Shown here piece by piece: positions 23,535 to 34,925 of a stretch of DNA of 64,000 bases. Position numbers and translations under genes: made by a program. Numbering within the stretch: the stretch's first letter is position 1; the number at the start of each line of letters is the position of its first letter. Below the pieces are notes generated by a model. It searched no databases, was not told the origin of the DNA, and saw only the letters and a program-made list of their open reading frames with translations. This DNA is from Anthopleura xanthogrammica (lineage: Eukaryota > Cnidaria > Anthozoa > Actiniaria > Actiniidae), in NCBI GenBank assembly GCA_964019055.1, contig OZ025222.1:7580529-7644528 (forward strand), read 5' to 3'.

Positions 23535-23680
23535 TTATTTATTCAAAATTACTTGCAAATCCTCGCAACTCTTATCTGTGAATGTAATACTGGGTCTGCT
23601 GAATCTACTTCTCACTATTTCGTACATTGTCCTCGATATGCCGCTCAACGTCAACACCTTTTTTCACTTTCCACGCAGCT
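23535..23680 (+). pseudogene. LINE 3'-end fragment with Cys/His knuckle
   Basis: One frame reads a CECNTGSAESTSHYFVHCPRYA segment in two halves (C-x-C...H-x4-C), followed by AAQRQHLF. This is typical of the zinc-binding tail of non-LTR retrotransposon polyproteins. The upstream KLLANPRNSYL stretch is in another frame, so the copy is frameshifted as well as truncated. Confidence 0.5.
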
Positions 23681-24439
23681 ATTCTAGTGTACTTGGCCTT
23701 CTCTTTCTAATAATGATAAAGTAAATTGTTTTTTAAATGGCTCATCCTTTCTAACAAAAGCAGAAAATCAGAAACTAATTTAATTTCCCCAAAAAAAAAT
23801 ATTGGATACTGAAATATTTGTAAATACAGGGTAAAGCAGACTTGTTCGTGTATTATAGCGTATGTCTAAGTTAATCTTTGTTTTGTTTCTATAATAATTT
23901 TCTTGTTTATTTAATTTTTTGTTAAGTTTGTTAGTACTCCATAAATATTGTAAATAATTATTTAGTGTGATCTTTCTCGATGAGCCGTTTATCGGCTCTT
24001 GAGGAGAGCACAGAGAAAAAAACATGTTTAAATAAAAAAAACGTCGAGCCAAACCTACCGACATCAAAGAAGAGCGATTTATTGTTTTCAATGCGTACGG
24101 CTCATAATAATAAAGAAATATAACAAAATAATTCTGAGAGGTCACGAAATGTTTTTCAGTCTCTTATACGATAAACTGGACTCTTATGCTGGACTTGAAA
24201 GAGTGTTTATTTTTTCGTTTCTCTGAGTCGTTTCGAGCCTTCTAATTTGATTTTCAATTTGATGCTTAAACTCAAGTTATTAACAATAATAATATCAATA
24301 ATATAAAAATATTGTTTAGATCATATTTTGTATCCACGCGCATTATAATAATAATAATTTATAATTTTTATAGCGTTAATCATATCCATTTTGAAATCAT
24401 TAGCAAATCCTGCAATCTGATTGGCTACAAAGTGTGCGA

Positions 24440-24960
24440 TTTAAGCATTTATTATATCCACTTTGAAATCACTAGCAAATCCTGTAATCTGATTGGCTCT
24501 CAGTAGATTGATTCAAGCACGAATCGCACTATTTTGAGTCCGAATCGCACTATTTTGAGTCCGAATCGCATCTTTTTGTCAGCCAATCACAATGCAACAC
24601 TAGAAAAGGTAACCAATCAGATTACAGTATTGTATGTAATCAGCCAATCAGATTACAGCAAATAAGGAACATAAAATGTAGCTTTTTTCAAGTTTGACTG
24701 GAATTTTTTGTTACAAAAAGAAACAAAATACCGGCTATTTGTGAATAAATACTTTTGTATTTATCACAAATTTAGTGTCTATCTAGTATGATTTCAAAAT
24801 GGATATAATAAAGTGATAATTGAACTTCGTGTCGTGCAATTTTGGTCTGATATCAAACTTGCGATTACAAATCACACTCCCGCTACGCGGTCGTGTGATT
24901 TTGTTATCGCGCGTTTGATATCAGACCAAATTGCACTCCACTTAGTTCAATTACCATTAT
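24440..24960. mobile_element. Inverted second copy of the compound MITE
   Basis: It matches 22752-23246 in the opposite orientation, with both the 345-bp MITE and the 146-bp palindrome in the same relative order. The DNA between the two copies (about 23250-24390) resembles the upstream region of the paralogous gene at 54.7-55.1 kb. The arms are therefore separate insertions into gene-flanking DNA, not the ends of one large transposon. Confidence 0.7.
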
Positions 24961-25054
24961 TAATTGCACTATTTTGAATCATTAATTGCATCATTTTGTC
25001 AAACAATCACTTTTGAAGCTACATATAACTGTTGAGTATTTTAATTTAGTATAA

Positions 25055-25330
25055 ATACAAAGGTGATTATACAAAATCGCGCGCTCTGATTGGTTTTCTA
25101 TCTCGGATTATCAGCCGATAATCACCTTTTCGGACAAAATGGCTGTCAGCGTGACCGAAAATAAAATATTTTCACTTTCAATGTTGTTTCCTTCTTTCTT
25201 TTTTGAAATAATCACCTTTTTATTTATACTAAAACAATTATTCACCTCAAGCTCAGTGGTTATCGATGAATATTTACCTCGCAGCTCGAAGACTCGCCGC
25301 TCGGTAAATATTCATCGATAATCACTTCGC
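25055..25330. repeat. Two fold-back repeats around a short unique stretch
   Basis: GGTGATTAT...ATAATCACC-type arms flank 25062-25130, and a GTGGTTATCGATGAATATTTACC palindrome, in two halves around CTCGAAGACTCGCC, lies at 25256-25325. Same style of GC-cored fold-back as elsewhere in the window. Confidence 0.6.
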
Positions 25331-25376
25331 CTTCGGCGAATAACTGCTAAATATTAAGTTTCAAAATGGAAATGAT

Positions 25377-25530
25377 TAATAGGTAATAGAACTGAGTGTC
25401 TTGCAATTTTGGGCAGAAATCACACTCGTGATTAACAAATTGCACTCCCGCTGCGCGGTCGTGCAATTTTGTAATCACTCTTGCGATTTCAGCCCAAATT
25501 GCACTCAACTCAGATCTATTACCATTATTA
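25377..25530. mobile_element. ~154-bp palindromic MITE, third family member
   Basis: A fold-back from TAATAGGTAATAGAACTGAG to CAGATCTATTACCATTATTA with a CCCGCTGCGCGGTCG core. It is related in end sequence and layout to the 22752 and 24816 copies. Confidence 0.75.
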
Positions 25531-25763
25531 ATATCCAACAACGCTTTACAGTTTTAAAAAGATAAGACAGATTCAAGTTTTTTCTTCATTTTAAAATTGT
25601 TATTATATTAATAAAATACAACAATAATTCAATTGAATACATAGAAAACACTTTACAATATAGCAACAATTAACACTTGATTATCAATAAAATATTTACA
25701 TATCATCAATTCAATAATAACAGTCAATAATTAAGCATATGCCTCCTTGAAAAGCCATGACTT

Positions 25764-26018
25764 TCAAATCTTTCTTAAAAGCAGAGACCTGCTTTTCGCT
25801 GGCAAGGAATTCCACAATTCAGGAGCAGCAAAAGGGAAATCCCTTTTTCCATAGAGCTTAAGATTATAAGATGGTTTGAATAAAAGATTAAATGATGAAG
25901 ATCTTAAAGGACGAGGAGGGACATAAGATTTTATGAGGTCAGAAAAATAAGAAGGAGCAATGTTGTTTAAAGTTTGAAAAGTCAATAAAAGGATTCTATA
26001 CAATAGTATAGTTATCAT
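25764..26018 (-). pseudogene. Non-LTR retrotransposon (Jockey/CR1-type) C-terminal fragment
   Basis: The 84-codon minus-strand frame has the conserved tail of LINE reverse transcriptase polyproteins: LLLTFQTLNNIAPSYFSDLI, then PPRPLRSS, then YGKRDFPFAAPELWNSLP. The rest of the reverse transcriptase is absent and unrelated fold-back DNA follows. It is a 5'-truncated copy. Confidence 0.75.
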
Positions 26019-26195
26019 CGAACGCTACAGAATGTGAGTCATATATTGTTTTCTTTCGCTATAATTAATTTGAGACTTGTAATTTCATTCAATCCGGCCC
26101 CTGATGATGGGCCAAGACACCCGAAAGCTTGGATATTAAATATATCATATTTACGTAGAAGAAACGTTTTGATTCTAGATCTTGCAATTATTCCA

Positions 26196-26406
26196 GTGCG
26201 AATCGAAAAACCGTGGGTATCCACAAATAGTTCAGAAATCGTTTATTGTTCGTTGAGCAATCAGAAACGACTTTCTTACTCCAAGAAATTTATCTGACTA
26301 CAAATCAGTCGAACTTCTCGCAGTTAGAAAATTGCTTCAGATTGCTCAAGGAACGATACACGATTTCTGAAGTATTTATGGGTGCCAACGGCTTTTCGAC
26401 TCGCAC
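26196..26406. mobile_element. ~210-bp degenerate fold-back element
   Basis: Arms starting GTGCGAATCGAAAAACCGTG and ending CGGCTTTTCGACTCGCAC are inverted copies with scattered mismatches. They carry CAGAAATCGTTTATTGTTCG-like sequence. Short frames on both strands are mirror images of each other. No gene. Confidence 0.65.
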
Positions 26407-26579
26407 TTTAACAAAAAATATGCTGTAAGTTTTAAAATAATGAAATAATGCTTTAATATTAAAGCCACTACCCGTCTCGTGCTCGTCTCCATGATTTAAA
26501 CTGCATGATTTATTTTTGGTTTTAAAATTAATGTTCTTAAAATGCTTACAGATTTTAGAACCTAAAAGGAATATCAAAC

Positions 26580-27480
26580 ATGAAATACTAAAACTAATAA
26601 AAGTCGTAAAGATTCATATGGACGGATATAGATGGCTGCAAGAATTTACTGATGCATGGCGGTAGCCAGCAGTACGGTAGGTGCGGTTATTTTCCCATCT
26701 GAACCACTTTTCCCCTTGTAAAAAAATATTTATTACCCAAGAAAAAAGGACCATTTTTTTAAAACCGGACCACTGTCCAGATGGTTGCTACGGCCCTGTG
26801 ATAGATGAACACTACAATTCGCCAAGATATCACTGATCGATGTCTAGATATAGAATACAATACCTTAAGAGATACCTAATGTCTAAATTTTACCCCTATA
26901 TAACGATATCCCCCAATACGAGCTATGAATGCAAAGAAATTTGATTTTTTACATGCAAAGCGGTTGCCTGATTTCTCCCATTTACTGATATCGCCTTTTA
27001 AAAACTTTTTCGGAGTTGCTAAACGTATTGCATCATGCAGGTTTTTAGGGGACATTTTAATACCATTAATACGGATAAATTGTGTCTTTCAGATAGTAAA
27101 GAATGATAGGAAACCTAATTGTCGTTAATTTTCAAAGTTCCGTCGTTTCTTGTTGCATAAAATGTCAACTGAACGATGGGCTTTCTTTAGACAGCCCCGT
27201 GATACAACGAATTTTTACAACTCCGGAAAGGCAAATAATGTCATTTTTCTGCGATAATTGTGATGGAATTTGTCTTGTTGCTATTGGTTGCTATGCACCT
27301 TGCTCATTTTCAAGTGCCATCATTGTCAAGTTTAATTGGTTATTATTGTTTAAATCGCACGAAATCCCTCGTCATTCCAACATCACTTGTCGGTTGGTAC
27401 ACAGATGAACATTGCTAGGCCATTTCTCGGTGAATTGTTCCGTACAATATACAGCCGGTCTTCTTGATGCAATATAGTCA
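26580..27480. other. No gene; shares sequence with 55.3-55.5 kb
   Basis: Near 26840-26900, TAGATATAGAATACAATACC...AAGAGATACCT resembles 55395-55430. The region is therefore part of the duplicated upstream DNA of the lectin/toxin-like gene pair. Confidence 0.4.
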
Positions 27481-27507
27481 AGAAAGTTTCAAAAGAAAGT
27501 TTAATTT

Positions 27508-27672
27508 AATACTCTCCTTCACAGTTCCCTGCGCCATCTTGAAAGGTAGCCGTGCATTCAAGCGAGACGAACGGTGAGCTTGCAATGAGATGTGAATAAT
27601 TGTCCAAGGTGTTAAATAAAGACACGGCTTCCTTTCAAGATGGCGCAGAAAACTGTGAAAGGGACTGTTAAC
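27508..27672. repeat. Fold-back repeat with GCGCCATCTTGAAAGG arms
   Basis: TTCACAGTTCCCTGCGCCAT and, inverted, ATGGCGCAGAAAACTGTGAA form arms around a CAATGAGATGTGAATAATTG centre. A related block lies at 55495-55700. MITE-like, no ORF of note. Confidence 0.6.
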
Positions 27673-27699
27673 ACCATGTAATGTGTCGCACACCTGAAT

Positions 27700-29256
27700 A
27701 ATGTCAGTCTATACCTTGAAAATAATTACACCTGCCTTGCAAAGATGATTAATTCATATTTGAGCGAATTTATATTAATATAATTAAAATTATAGTTAAG
27801 GATGCAACCATTAGCTTCACAAATACTTATGAAGATAAATGTGAACAAACTGTTATGTGATATACTGCTAAAGGCTCGGCAAAATACGTACGCAACTCGT
27901 AAAATATCAGCCCGTAATACACAAGAAAATATCTAAAAAGTGGTATATATTTTGCTCTTGTGAAAAGAGTAAAAGAAAAAATTAGGATAAACTTAGGAAA
28001 TTCCCAGAATGAAAACAGGGTAAAATAACGAAGTGGAGTATATAGTGCATTTTAGCTCAAAACTTCTTATTTTAGTTTCATTTAGTGTGACAGACAGACA
28101 GTCAGATGACAAATAAGTTGTTCGATCCTCTAAAGTAAAAAAGAATACAAACAACAAAGGTAGCGAAAGAAGACGTTATATGCTGAAGCGTGATGTTCCG
28201 TTTTGGCAAACGCATCAAACTAATGAAAAAGGAATAGTAATATGCCAAAGAACTAGTCATGCAATAGTTATTTTGGATATATCAGACGTTAATTGACACA
28301 AAATGTTGCCCAGTGACCTATGTTTTAATTCAATATAAACAATAATGCATAAAAAAGAACTTTGGATTTGATCGATACCCTAAAAAATCCCTCTCCAAAG
28401 TCAGGGCATGGCTAACTCACAGATTGATCCCTGAAACATCGTATTGGCTGATCTAAGTCAGGGCACGCCTAACCTCTGGGCTGATCAAGTCAGGCTACCG
28501 CCAACTCACAGATCGAGCCTTGAAACAACCTCTGGGCAGTTTAAAATAAAGACTAGGCATAGCGGTCACAGATGAAATTGCAGTGAAATTGTTTGTGCTT
28601 TTTATGGAGGGTGGGGGGGGGGGGGGGGTCGGGGGAGAAAGAAAGCCCTCGAATCAAGGAGAAGACCAAACAAACTCTGCTAAAATGATTGGCATATAGC
28701 CCATTTTCGATATTACTTTCGAGTTTTCATCACGCAAAAAAACAATTCAAGACGAGGCTCCCGGAGAAACAATGGAATAATCCTAATGTATATTGATTTC
28801 CTCGGGGCTTTGCCTTGAATTGCTTTGTGTGTGATCACTCAACCAGAATATCGGAAATGTCACAGTGCTATTGGTATCACTGTACTACTGAACACTCCTG
28901 CAGAGAGATTTATTTATTGGAACACTTGCCTGACGTTAATAAAAGCAATCTGTTATATCACCGAAATTTCATGAATAGTCTTCGTGTTTGAAGTGAAATC
29001 TTAATTTCATGAGCCGTACGCATTGATAGCGAGGTTTCATCTTATGCTTAACTCTTTATTTGAATGTTCAGCCAAACGTACACTAGATATAATTTACACT
29101 GTTTATACCAGAATGAATAGACAACGAAAGAGAATATTTGCCATTGCAGAGCTTGTTACCCAGCCTGGAGTCATTTTTTTAATGATTTTTTTTGTTTTTT
29201 TGTTATTCTAGATGTTAATATCCTAATATAACCTTTTGTTTGTTTGCCTTTATTAG
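27700..29256. other. No recognisable gene
   Basis: 28380-28540 has three loose ~55-bp repeats (AAGTCAGGGCA...). 28605-28630 is a poly-G run. Nothing else is assigned. Confidence 0.4.
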
Positions 29257-29438
29257 ATACGAGACATCAACCGTAGGAATCAAATTCCCATCGCATCTCA
29301 GCACAGAAGTTTCGGGAGAGTTCTCACAAGATTTGGGGTACATTTGCGATAGTTCAGACTTTTGTAAACCTTGCAAAAGGGGATATTACAAGACAACAGA
29401 TTCTTCTGGTGTATTCCAGTGCGTTAAATGTCCATCAG
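29257..29438 (+). CDS. Cys-rich GCC2/GCC3 (ephrin-receptor-like) repeat exon
   Basis: The exon is bounded by a good acceptor (CCTTTATTAG) and donor (CATCAG|GTAAAG). It enters in phase 2 and leaves in phase 1. It encodes about 60 residues ending in a Cys-rich unit: ICDSSDFCKPCKRGYYK, then GVFQCVKCPSG. This C..C..G.Y...C..CP.G layout is the GCC2/GCC3 (ephrin-receptor-like) repeat. In cnidarians such repeats are often found ahead of multi-pass membrane regions like the one at 60 kb. I see no neighbouring exons here, so this is either one exon of a large-intron gene or an isolated remnant. Confidence 0.5.
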
Positions 29439-29439
29439 G

Positions 29440-30184
29440 TAAAGTAGTTTTGCCCTTTTTTTACTCTTGGATACGCGAAGCGTAGAAATGAGTTATTGTA
29501 AGGGGTCTGGATATGCAAATGTCACTCGCTCGCTCACTCGCTCACAATAGATGGAAGAATTTGAAGCGAATTTGAGAGCGTGTCAACTAATAGACTTATT
29601 TGCATTAGCCCAAGGAAAAAGACCAAAAGCCAATCGAAGTTTTGAAATGGCGGGTCGCGATGCAACGATTTGCGCTGTAAATTTGCTTGATAATGAAGTC
29701 ATGCGGATTTCGAAACGTAGCAACAAGTTTGCGTTATTTCTATTTTGATTCAAAAATTGAGAAACCGTTAAAAAAAAATTGTTCTAAAAAAAAATTAGAA
29801 GACTTTTCTTAAAACAGACTGCCCGAGTATTTTAAGCCTTGAGCGAGGTACCGAAAGTAACAATAAGATAAACAGTTATGTTTAATTTTTTGCCAATATT
29901 GTCAAGCACTAGAACACTGGAACAGTTGCATTTGTTTTTGTACGCTAAATCAGTAGGTCTTGATCCCTGGGGTACTTTTTAAAGTGGACTACATGGGGTG
30001 ATCCTTCCCAAAAGTGTACTTTTTTTCAGGCCGGGGGTATAGAAAAGGGTTCGACAATTTGTGAGTTTGGTGTAGAAAAGGGTCGGAAATTCGCGAGTTT
30101 AGGTATAGAAAAGGGAGGGGAAGCTAAAATTACTATTCAAGGAAATGAAGCCGAACTTGCTCGCCGTTTTACACGACGATTGAT
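29440..30184. other. No recognisable gene
   Basis: A 65-codon frame at 29551-29748 has no domain. 29970-30120 has short GTAGAAAAGGG-type repeats. Confidence 0.35.
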
Positions 30185-30321
30185 ATTCATATCTGGTCTT
30201 CTTCTTCAAAATTAAGGAATATGAATGGGGTACCGTTTCAAGCAGAAAGGTATACGAAACTCGAGACTCTGGGCGGAGCATACGGCCCGTACAAAATGTT
30301 TAAGAGTATCCCCTGGGTATA

Positions 30322-31378
30322 TATAGAGATTACTTCATGGAAAGTGCGCGCGTACGGTTTTTATTCACGAGTTGTGAAGTATCATAAAACGAACAAGCGA
30401 GTCTTCGAGCGCGTGAGTTTTATGATACGAAACAACGAGTGAATAAAAATTGTACAAAGCACTTTCCATGGTGTTTTCTTTTTATTATATTCATACCGAG
30501 ATTTTCAATTTGGTTTGAATTAGAGACTATTTTAGTTTACAAAGTTTGTAAACAAAGCTCAGTTTCCAAACTAAAAATTATATTGCAATAATCCTTTATT
30601 TTACAACGCTGTTTTACAAGCATAATAAAAACTTATTCTTATTAAATTCTAATTCGGTTTCTAAGTTTAATCTTTTCAACTTCTAGACTTTTAGTTTACA
30701 CTAAAAATGATTGCGAAAGCTTACCGAAGTTTCTGTCGCCTTCTTACACGACAAAGCTGCCTTTCAATTCCTCGTTGTTGTTTAATACATTTTTAAGAGC
30801 TTTTCCACGAGATTTACACCTCGGTCAGCTTTTCCTCCGCTCTACTATTGGTATTTCATCGATTTTCTCTTTGGTTTCGTCGTCTAAATTATATTTTCAT
30901 CCATGTTTTGAACTCAAACTTTCTAGTTTAGGTCTCACCGAATTGAAGTCGTCTTCTTACAAAAGCAACTGAAGCTGACTTTCCTTGTTGTTGTTCAAGT
31001 TTTCAGTACTTTTAAAGAACTTTTCCAATAGATTTACATCTCAGGCAGCTTTTTCTCCGCTTTACTATAGGTAATTCATCGATTTTCCCTTTGGTTTTGT
31101 CGTCTAAAATATAGTTTCATTCATGTTTTGAAATAAAAACTTTCTAGTTTAGTCGAAAGTCTCACACGAAAGAGCAGTGGAGCCCGTTGCTGCCGGCTTC
31201 TGATTGGACGTATCGTTTTTCTCACACGTGAAGAAAAGCCGTACGTGGCTTCTGATTGGACGTATCGTTTTTCTCACACGTGAAAAAGCGATACGCGCAT
31301 TGTGATTGGTTGGGAAAAGTGAACGAACGAAAATTTATTACACAGGATTTTACTGAGTAAATCTCGGTATGTATATAA
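30322..31378. mobile_element. ~1.06-kb insertion in A2, absent from A1
   Basis: Comparison with A1, which reads CTGGGTATATAATGCAATA without a break, defines the insert. It starts with a fold-back (30336-30475: CATGGAAAGTGCGCGCGTAC and inverted GCACTTTCCATGG). It also contains a ~53-bp tandem repeat (CTTCTGATTGGACGTATCGT, near 31198 and 31251) and ends CCGAGATTT-like in inverse at 31355-31378. No ORF with a recognisable domain. Exact ends and target duplication are unclear. Confidence 0.6.
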
Positions 31379-31736
31379 TAAAATGCAATATTAACTGCTC
31401 TGTATAATGTCTAAAATAGTTTATTGTTACGGTATCTGTAACTTAGAGCTGCTTAATTGTGTTAATATATATATATATTGATTATTAGTCTGCTTACATG
31501 ACTTTGATTACTTCATAGTATTCTTTCGTAATTAACTGTTAATTACGGACATTGCAAACATATGCTGGCTTATGGAGCCTCATTTCTTTAATATAATAAC
31601 TTTCCAGTACGAAAAATGCTATCATAGAGCTTGACGCAGGCGCTGAAAACATCCAATGCACATTTTACTGGTTCATCGTCATCTAAAAAACAGTCATTTT
31701 ATGTCATAACTGTCATAATTTTTTTAATGAACTTCG

Positions 31737-31842
31737 GTGAGTCGGTGAGTCGGTGAGTCGGTGAGTCGGTGAGTCGGTGAGTCGGTGAGTCGGTGAGTCG
31801 GTGAGTCGGTCAGCCAGTCAGCCAGTCAGCCAGTCAGCCAGT
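31737..31842. repeat. (GTGAGTCG)n then (GTCAGCCA)n in intron 3 of A2
   Basis: About nine GTGAGTCG units are followed by about four GTCAGCCA units, at the position where A1 has a pure GTCA array. Likely different expansions of one ancestral tract. Confidence 0.9.
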
Positions 31843-33320
31843 CACATAACTTACCAACAGCAATGTTGCCATATTTGACTTTCACTCCTATCAAACAAAA
31901 TTAATATAACTCTATTCAGTATTCAGCTTTAACATGTTTAAGGACGTTTTCAGGCATTGTCCGCGCGCAGCCTTTCTTTGCATGAGTTTTGTGCGCGCCT
32001 GCTCTTCGTGATGACGTCATTCATCTTGATGAGCGAAAACACGTTTTTCACTTCTTTAAACTTAGAGCTCTAAAATAAAGAGTGTGACCCCATTTTTCTT
32101 TGACTAAAAGTTAAGATACTACCAAAGTCTACAACTTATGTGAATTTAAAAAAAAAAACTCTATGCAGGCAAACGAAATGGCACGAAATTTACGAAAAAA
32201 GCTCCACCTCTACATTGATTTTAATTCCATACAATTTAGGTGCAGCGCGGATAAAAAGAGCTCAAAATTGATTTGTAAATTGCTTTTTCAATCTTGAGTT
32301 CGTGTCAGAAATGCATAGGCAGCGCGCAAGGATGGAGATCACCCCCCTTTTTTTAAGGGTGATTCTGAATCCCCAATAGAAATCTCCATTTGTATTTTTT
32401 TTTTTTTGCTTCGACGATTTGGACAGGGGTTTTTTTTTTCGCTTCCGCGATTTTTTTTGTTTAGTTTTTTTTTCTTTTGTTTGCAATTTTGACGATAACA
32501 TACCCCCAGTTTTTATGTCGTTCCGACGCCTATGAAATGTTAAAGTTCATGTTCTTGTAGACGTTTGTTGCATTTAACCTACTTTTTGTTCTCGATGTGA
32601 TTATGCTGACGAGCTAAAGCGCGTGTATTTTTTCTAGGGGCCTTGCTTTGACGAAATAAAGCAAAGAAAAGTATATATGGTGAGCCCTACTTTTTATTTT
32701 ATTTTTTGAACAAGAATATATTGTAGTATGTTAAAAAAAAAATTCATATTCATTTTCCTATATATTTTATGCATATTATAAGAAAACGTAAGTGTCATAC
32801 AAGCACTTCCTTTTTTGAAATGATATATTCCGTGATGTTTGTTGAAAATTTGATTTCACACAGATGTACATACCAGTCATTGTGAGGATTTTCTGGATCT
32901 CTGTCAGGTCGATTTTAGGGTCGCAATAATCATGTTTGTTAGCAAATCTAGCCATTTGGTCAGCATGGAATCTTCCCAAATCAAGCATACGATTGGTGTT
33001 AATCGTAGGTTTACTAAAACAATCAACGTCATGCTGGAGAAAAATATTATAAAATAATAATAATTTTTTTTTTTGTGATGGAAATAATATTAGTTAAGGT
33101 GCGGTAGAGTGCAAACAATATATCCGTGAAATAGAATTGGCCACTTTGGAAACGAGCAAGGGACTGGGGCGAGTTTTGAATTTTAATCTTATCGAGTTAC
33201 GAGCCTTCAAAAGTGTTGAAAATTTAAAGTGCTCTTTTCATTTCTGTTGTTAGTTTTGACACAGCTGCTCGTCTTAAGGGGATAGGGTCACGTGACCTGT
33301 TAGTGTAAGTTGCAAGGTCT

Positions 33321-33535
33321 GTTCACAGGGGCGATTTGTGCTGCGATTTTTGCGGCCATTTTTTAAAATATAATAAATTTTATATTATGCTTTACAAATG
33401 GCATTTAAAGTCCAGTTAATCTTGAAGTCTTGAATAAAACTTTACAAGTTAATCCTTTACTATTATTAACCATGAAAGAAGTCGCCGCAAAAATAAATCG
33501 CACCTAAAATCGTTGCAAAAATCGCCCGTGTGAAC
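33321..33535. mobile_element. 215-bp MITE flanked by AGGTCT duplication
   Basis: Ends GTTCACAGGGGCGATT and AATCGCCCGTGTGAAC are inverted. AGGTCT lies directly outside on both sides (33315-33320 and 33536-33541). Same insertion as 14919-15146 in A1, where the flank has decayed. Confidence 0.8.
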
Positions 33536-34925
33536 AGGTCTTTACCTCGCCTTTAGTGAGAAATAAGCAGTTTAAACTAAAAAGTATTGATATATAATTT
33601 ACTAGGTTCGTGCTTAGAAATAACTTTAAAATTCCAAAACTATTCAAATATTATTCCAGGACCCAAGCATTTTTTTGTAAGGATTATTGTCAACTGAGTA
33701 AGAGGACTTTCTTTCCTCAAATTAATTTTATTGGAAAAGGTGAACATGCCTTGAAAGCACTCGGTCGACTACCTAAGTCGAACCCGATATCCATTACAAA
33801 TTCAAGGAGTTTTCAAAGTGTCTGAGCCGAAATGCTAAAGTTAAAAAGCTTTTCAAGCGCCCTTAAGAACTTAAATAAAATTCAAGGAATTTTCAAGAAG
33901 AAGTATAGCATGAACCCTGAATGTATTTTGCTTTTGTACTAGTCATTTCCAGTAGGATGATGCCAGTTAACAAAATCTAACCTCCAAATATGCCCAATAT
34001 CAAATTAGTTTACGTGGCCTTAATCTCAGTCTTTTAGCACCTACTTTTAAACGCGAACATTCTACTTCTTTGTCGCTTTTTTCGCCTTGTTTAATATTTT
34101 CCAATTCCACGATGCACTTGAACACCTCTTGTTGCCCTGACAGTGCGTGGCACATACTTAGCATGGAGAGAAAGAGTGTAACCACCACAAGATTTGCCAT
34201 CTAGAAATACAAGGAAAAATACACAATATAAATTGCAAATCAATTCGTTTGTGATGTAAGCCTTAGCTGAGCTTGTCATGCATAGTAAAAGTTATCACAT
34301 AGAACTTTGGAATCATGAACTCATTTCAATATTGTACTACTCTTTTTTTCTTGTATTCTTTTACTCCAAAATCTGTAAATTTATACTGTGTAATCTCCCA
34401 CGATGAGACTAACACAGATTTTATATGTTTAAATAAAAAATAAGAAAATGAACTCATTTACCATTTCTTCACGAAAGCGTTTCAAAGTTTTCTTGTGATG
34501 TTTCGCAGTATACTGAGAGAAACACAAACGTCTCTTTCTTTTTGTAAGAGTGCTTTGCTTCGACACCTCAGGTTTTCTCACCGACCAAATGAAAAAAATA
34601 ATTAATAAAGATTATCAATCAAGTGTTCTTTTGTATCAAGGCTAGGCGATACCACAAAGGATTCTAACGAGCAAGTGTCGCCTAAAAGTATTGTTATTGT
34701 TATGATAGAAAACTAAGCAGTTTTTTTGATGATGTTATTCTTATGAAAATCACTATATATTTTTGGTACAATAGACTAAATTGAATTGAATATGAAGAAG
34801 GGCGGCCTTATCGAATAGTGCTGCGTGGCTATTCTAAAAATAGCCCGCTTAATAGATGCATGAGTCAGACAAGTGTATTATTATACTGAAAAGAAAACGG
34901 AGAGACATATTTATTTATTTATTTA

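Larger units (their letters stand above)
31588..34200 (-). pseudogene. Secreted Cys-containing protein, copy A2, truncated in exon 4
   Basis: Minus-strand exons 34045-34200, 32874-33033 and 31855-31887 match copy A1 exon for exon, with the same splice sites and the same signal peptide. Exon 4 starts at 31682. Compared with A1, 113 bp are missing inside it (A1 positions 12938-13050). Because 113 is not a multiple of three, the frame shifts and stops at TAA 31588-31590. The predicted product is 147 residues rather than 201 and loses at least three Cys. Exons 1-3 are otherwise open with few substitutions. It may be a recent pseudogene or may make a shortened protein. Confidence 0.75.
30185..34925. 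repeat. Segmental duplication, copy A2
   Basis: It matches 12470-17130. The first ~135 bp (AAATTAAGGAATATGAATGG onward) match 12484-12595, then a ~1.06-kb insertion (30322-31378) interrupts before similarity resumes at AATGCAATATTA. The gene inside is truncated. Confidence 0.85.

Noticed and set aside
22752..24960. A single large transposon with 500-bp inverted ends
   Set aside because: The interior resembles gene-flanking DNA at 54.7-55.1 kb rather than transposon sequence.
25139..25321. 60-codon frame between fold-backs
   Set aside because: It crosses a palindrome and has no recognisable feature.
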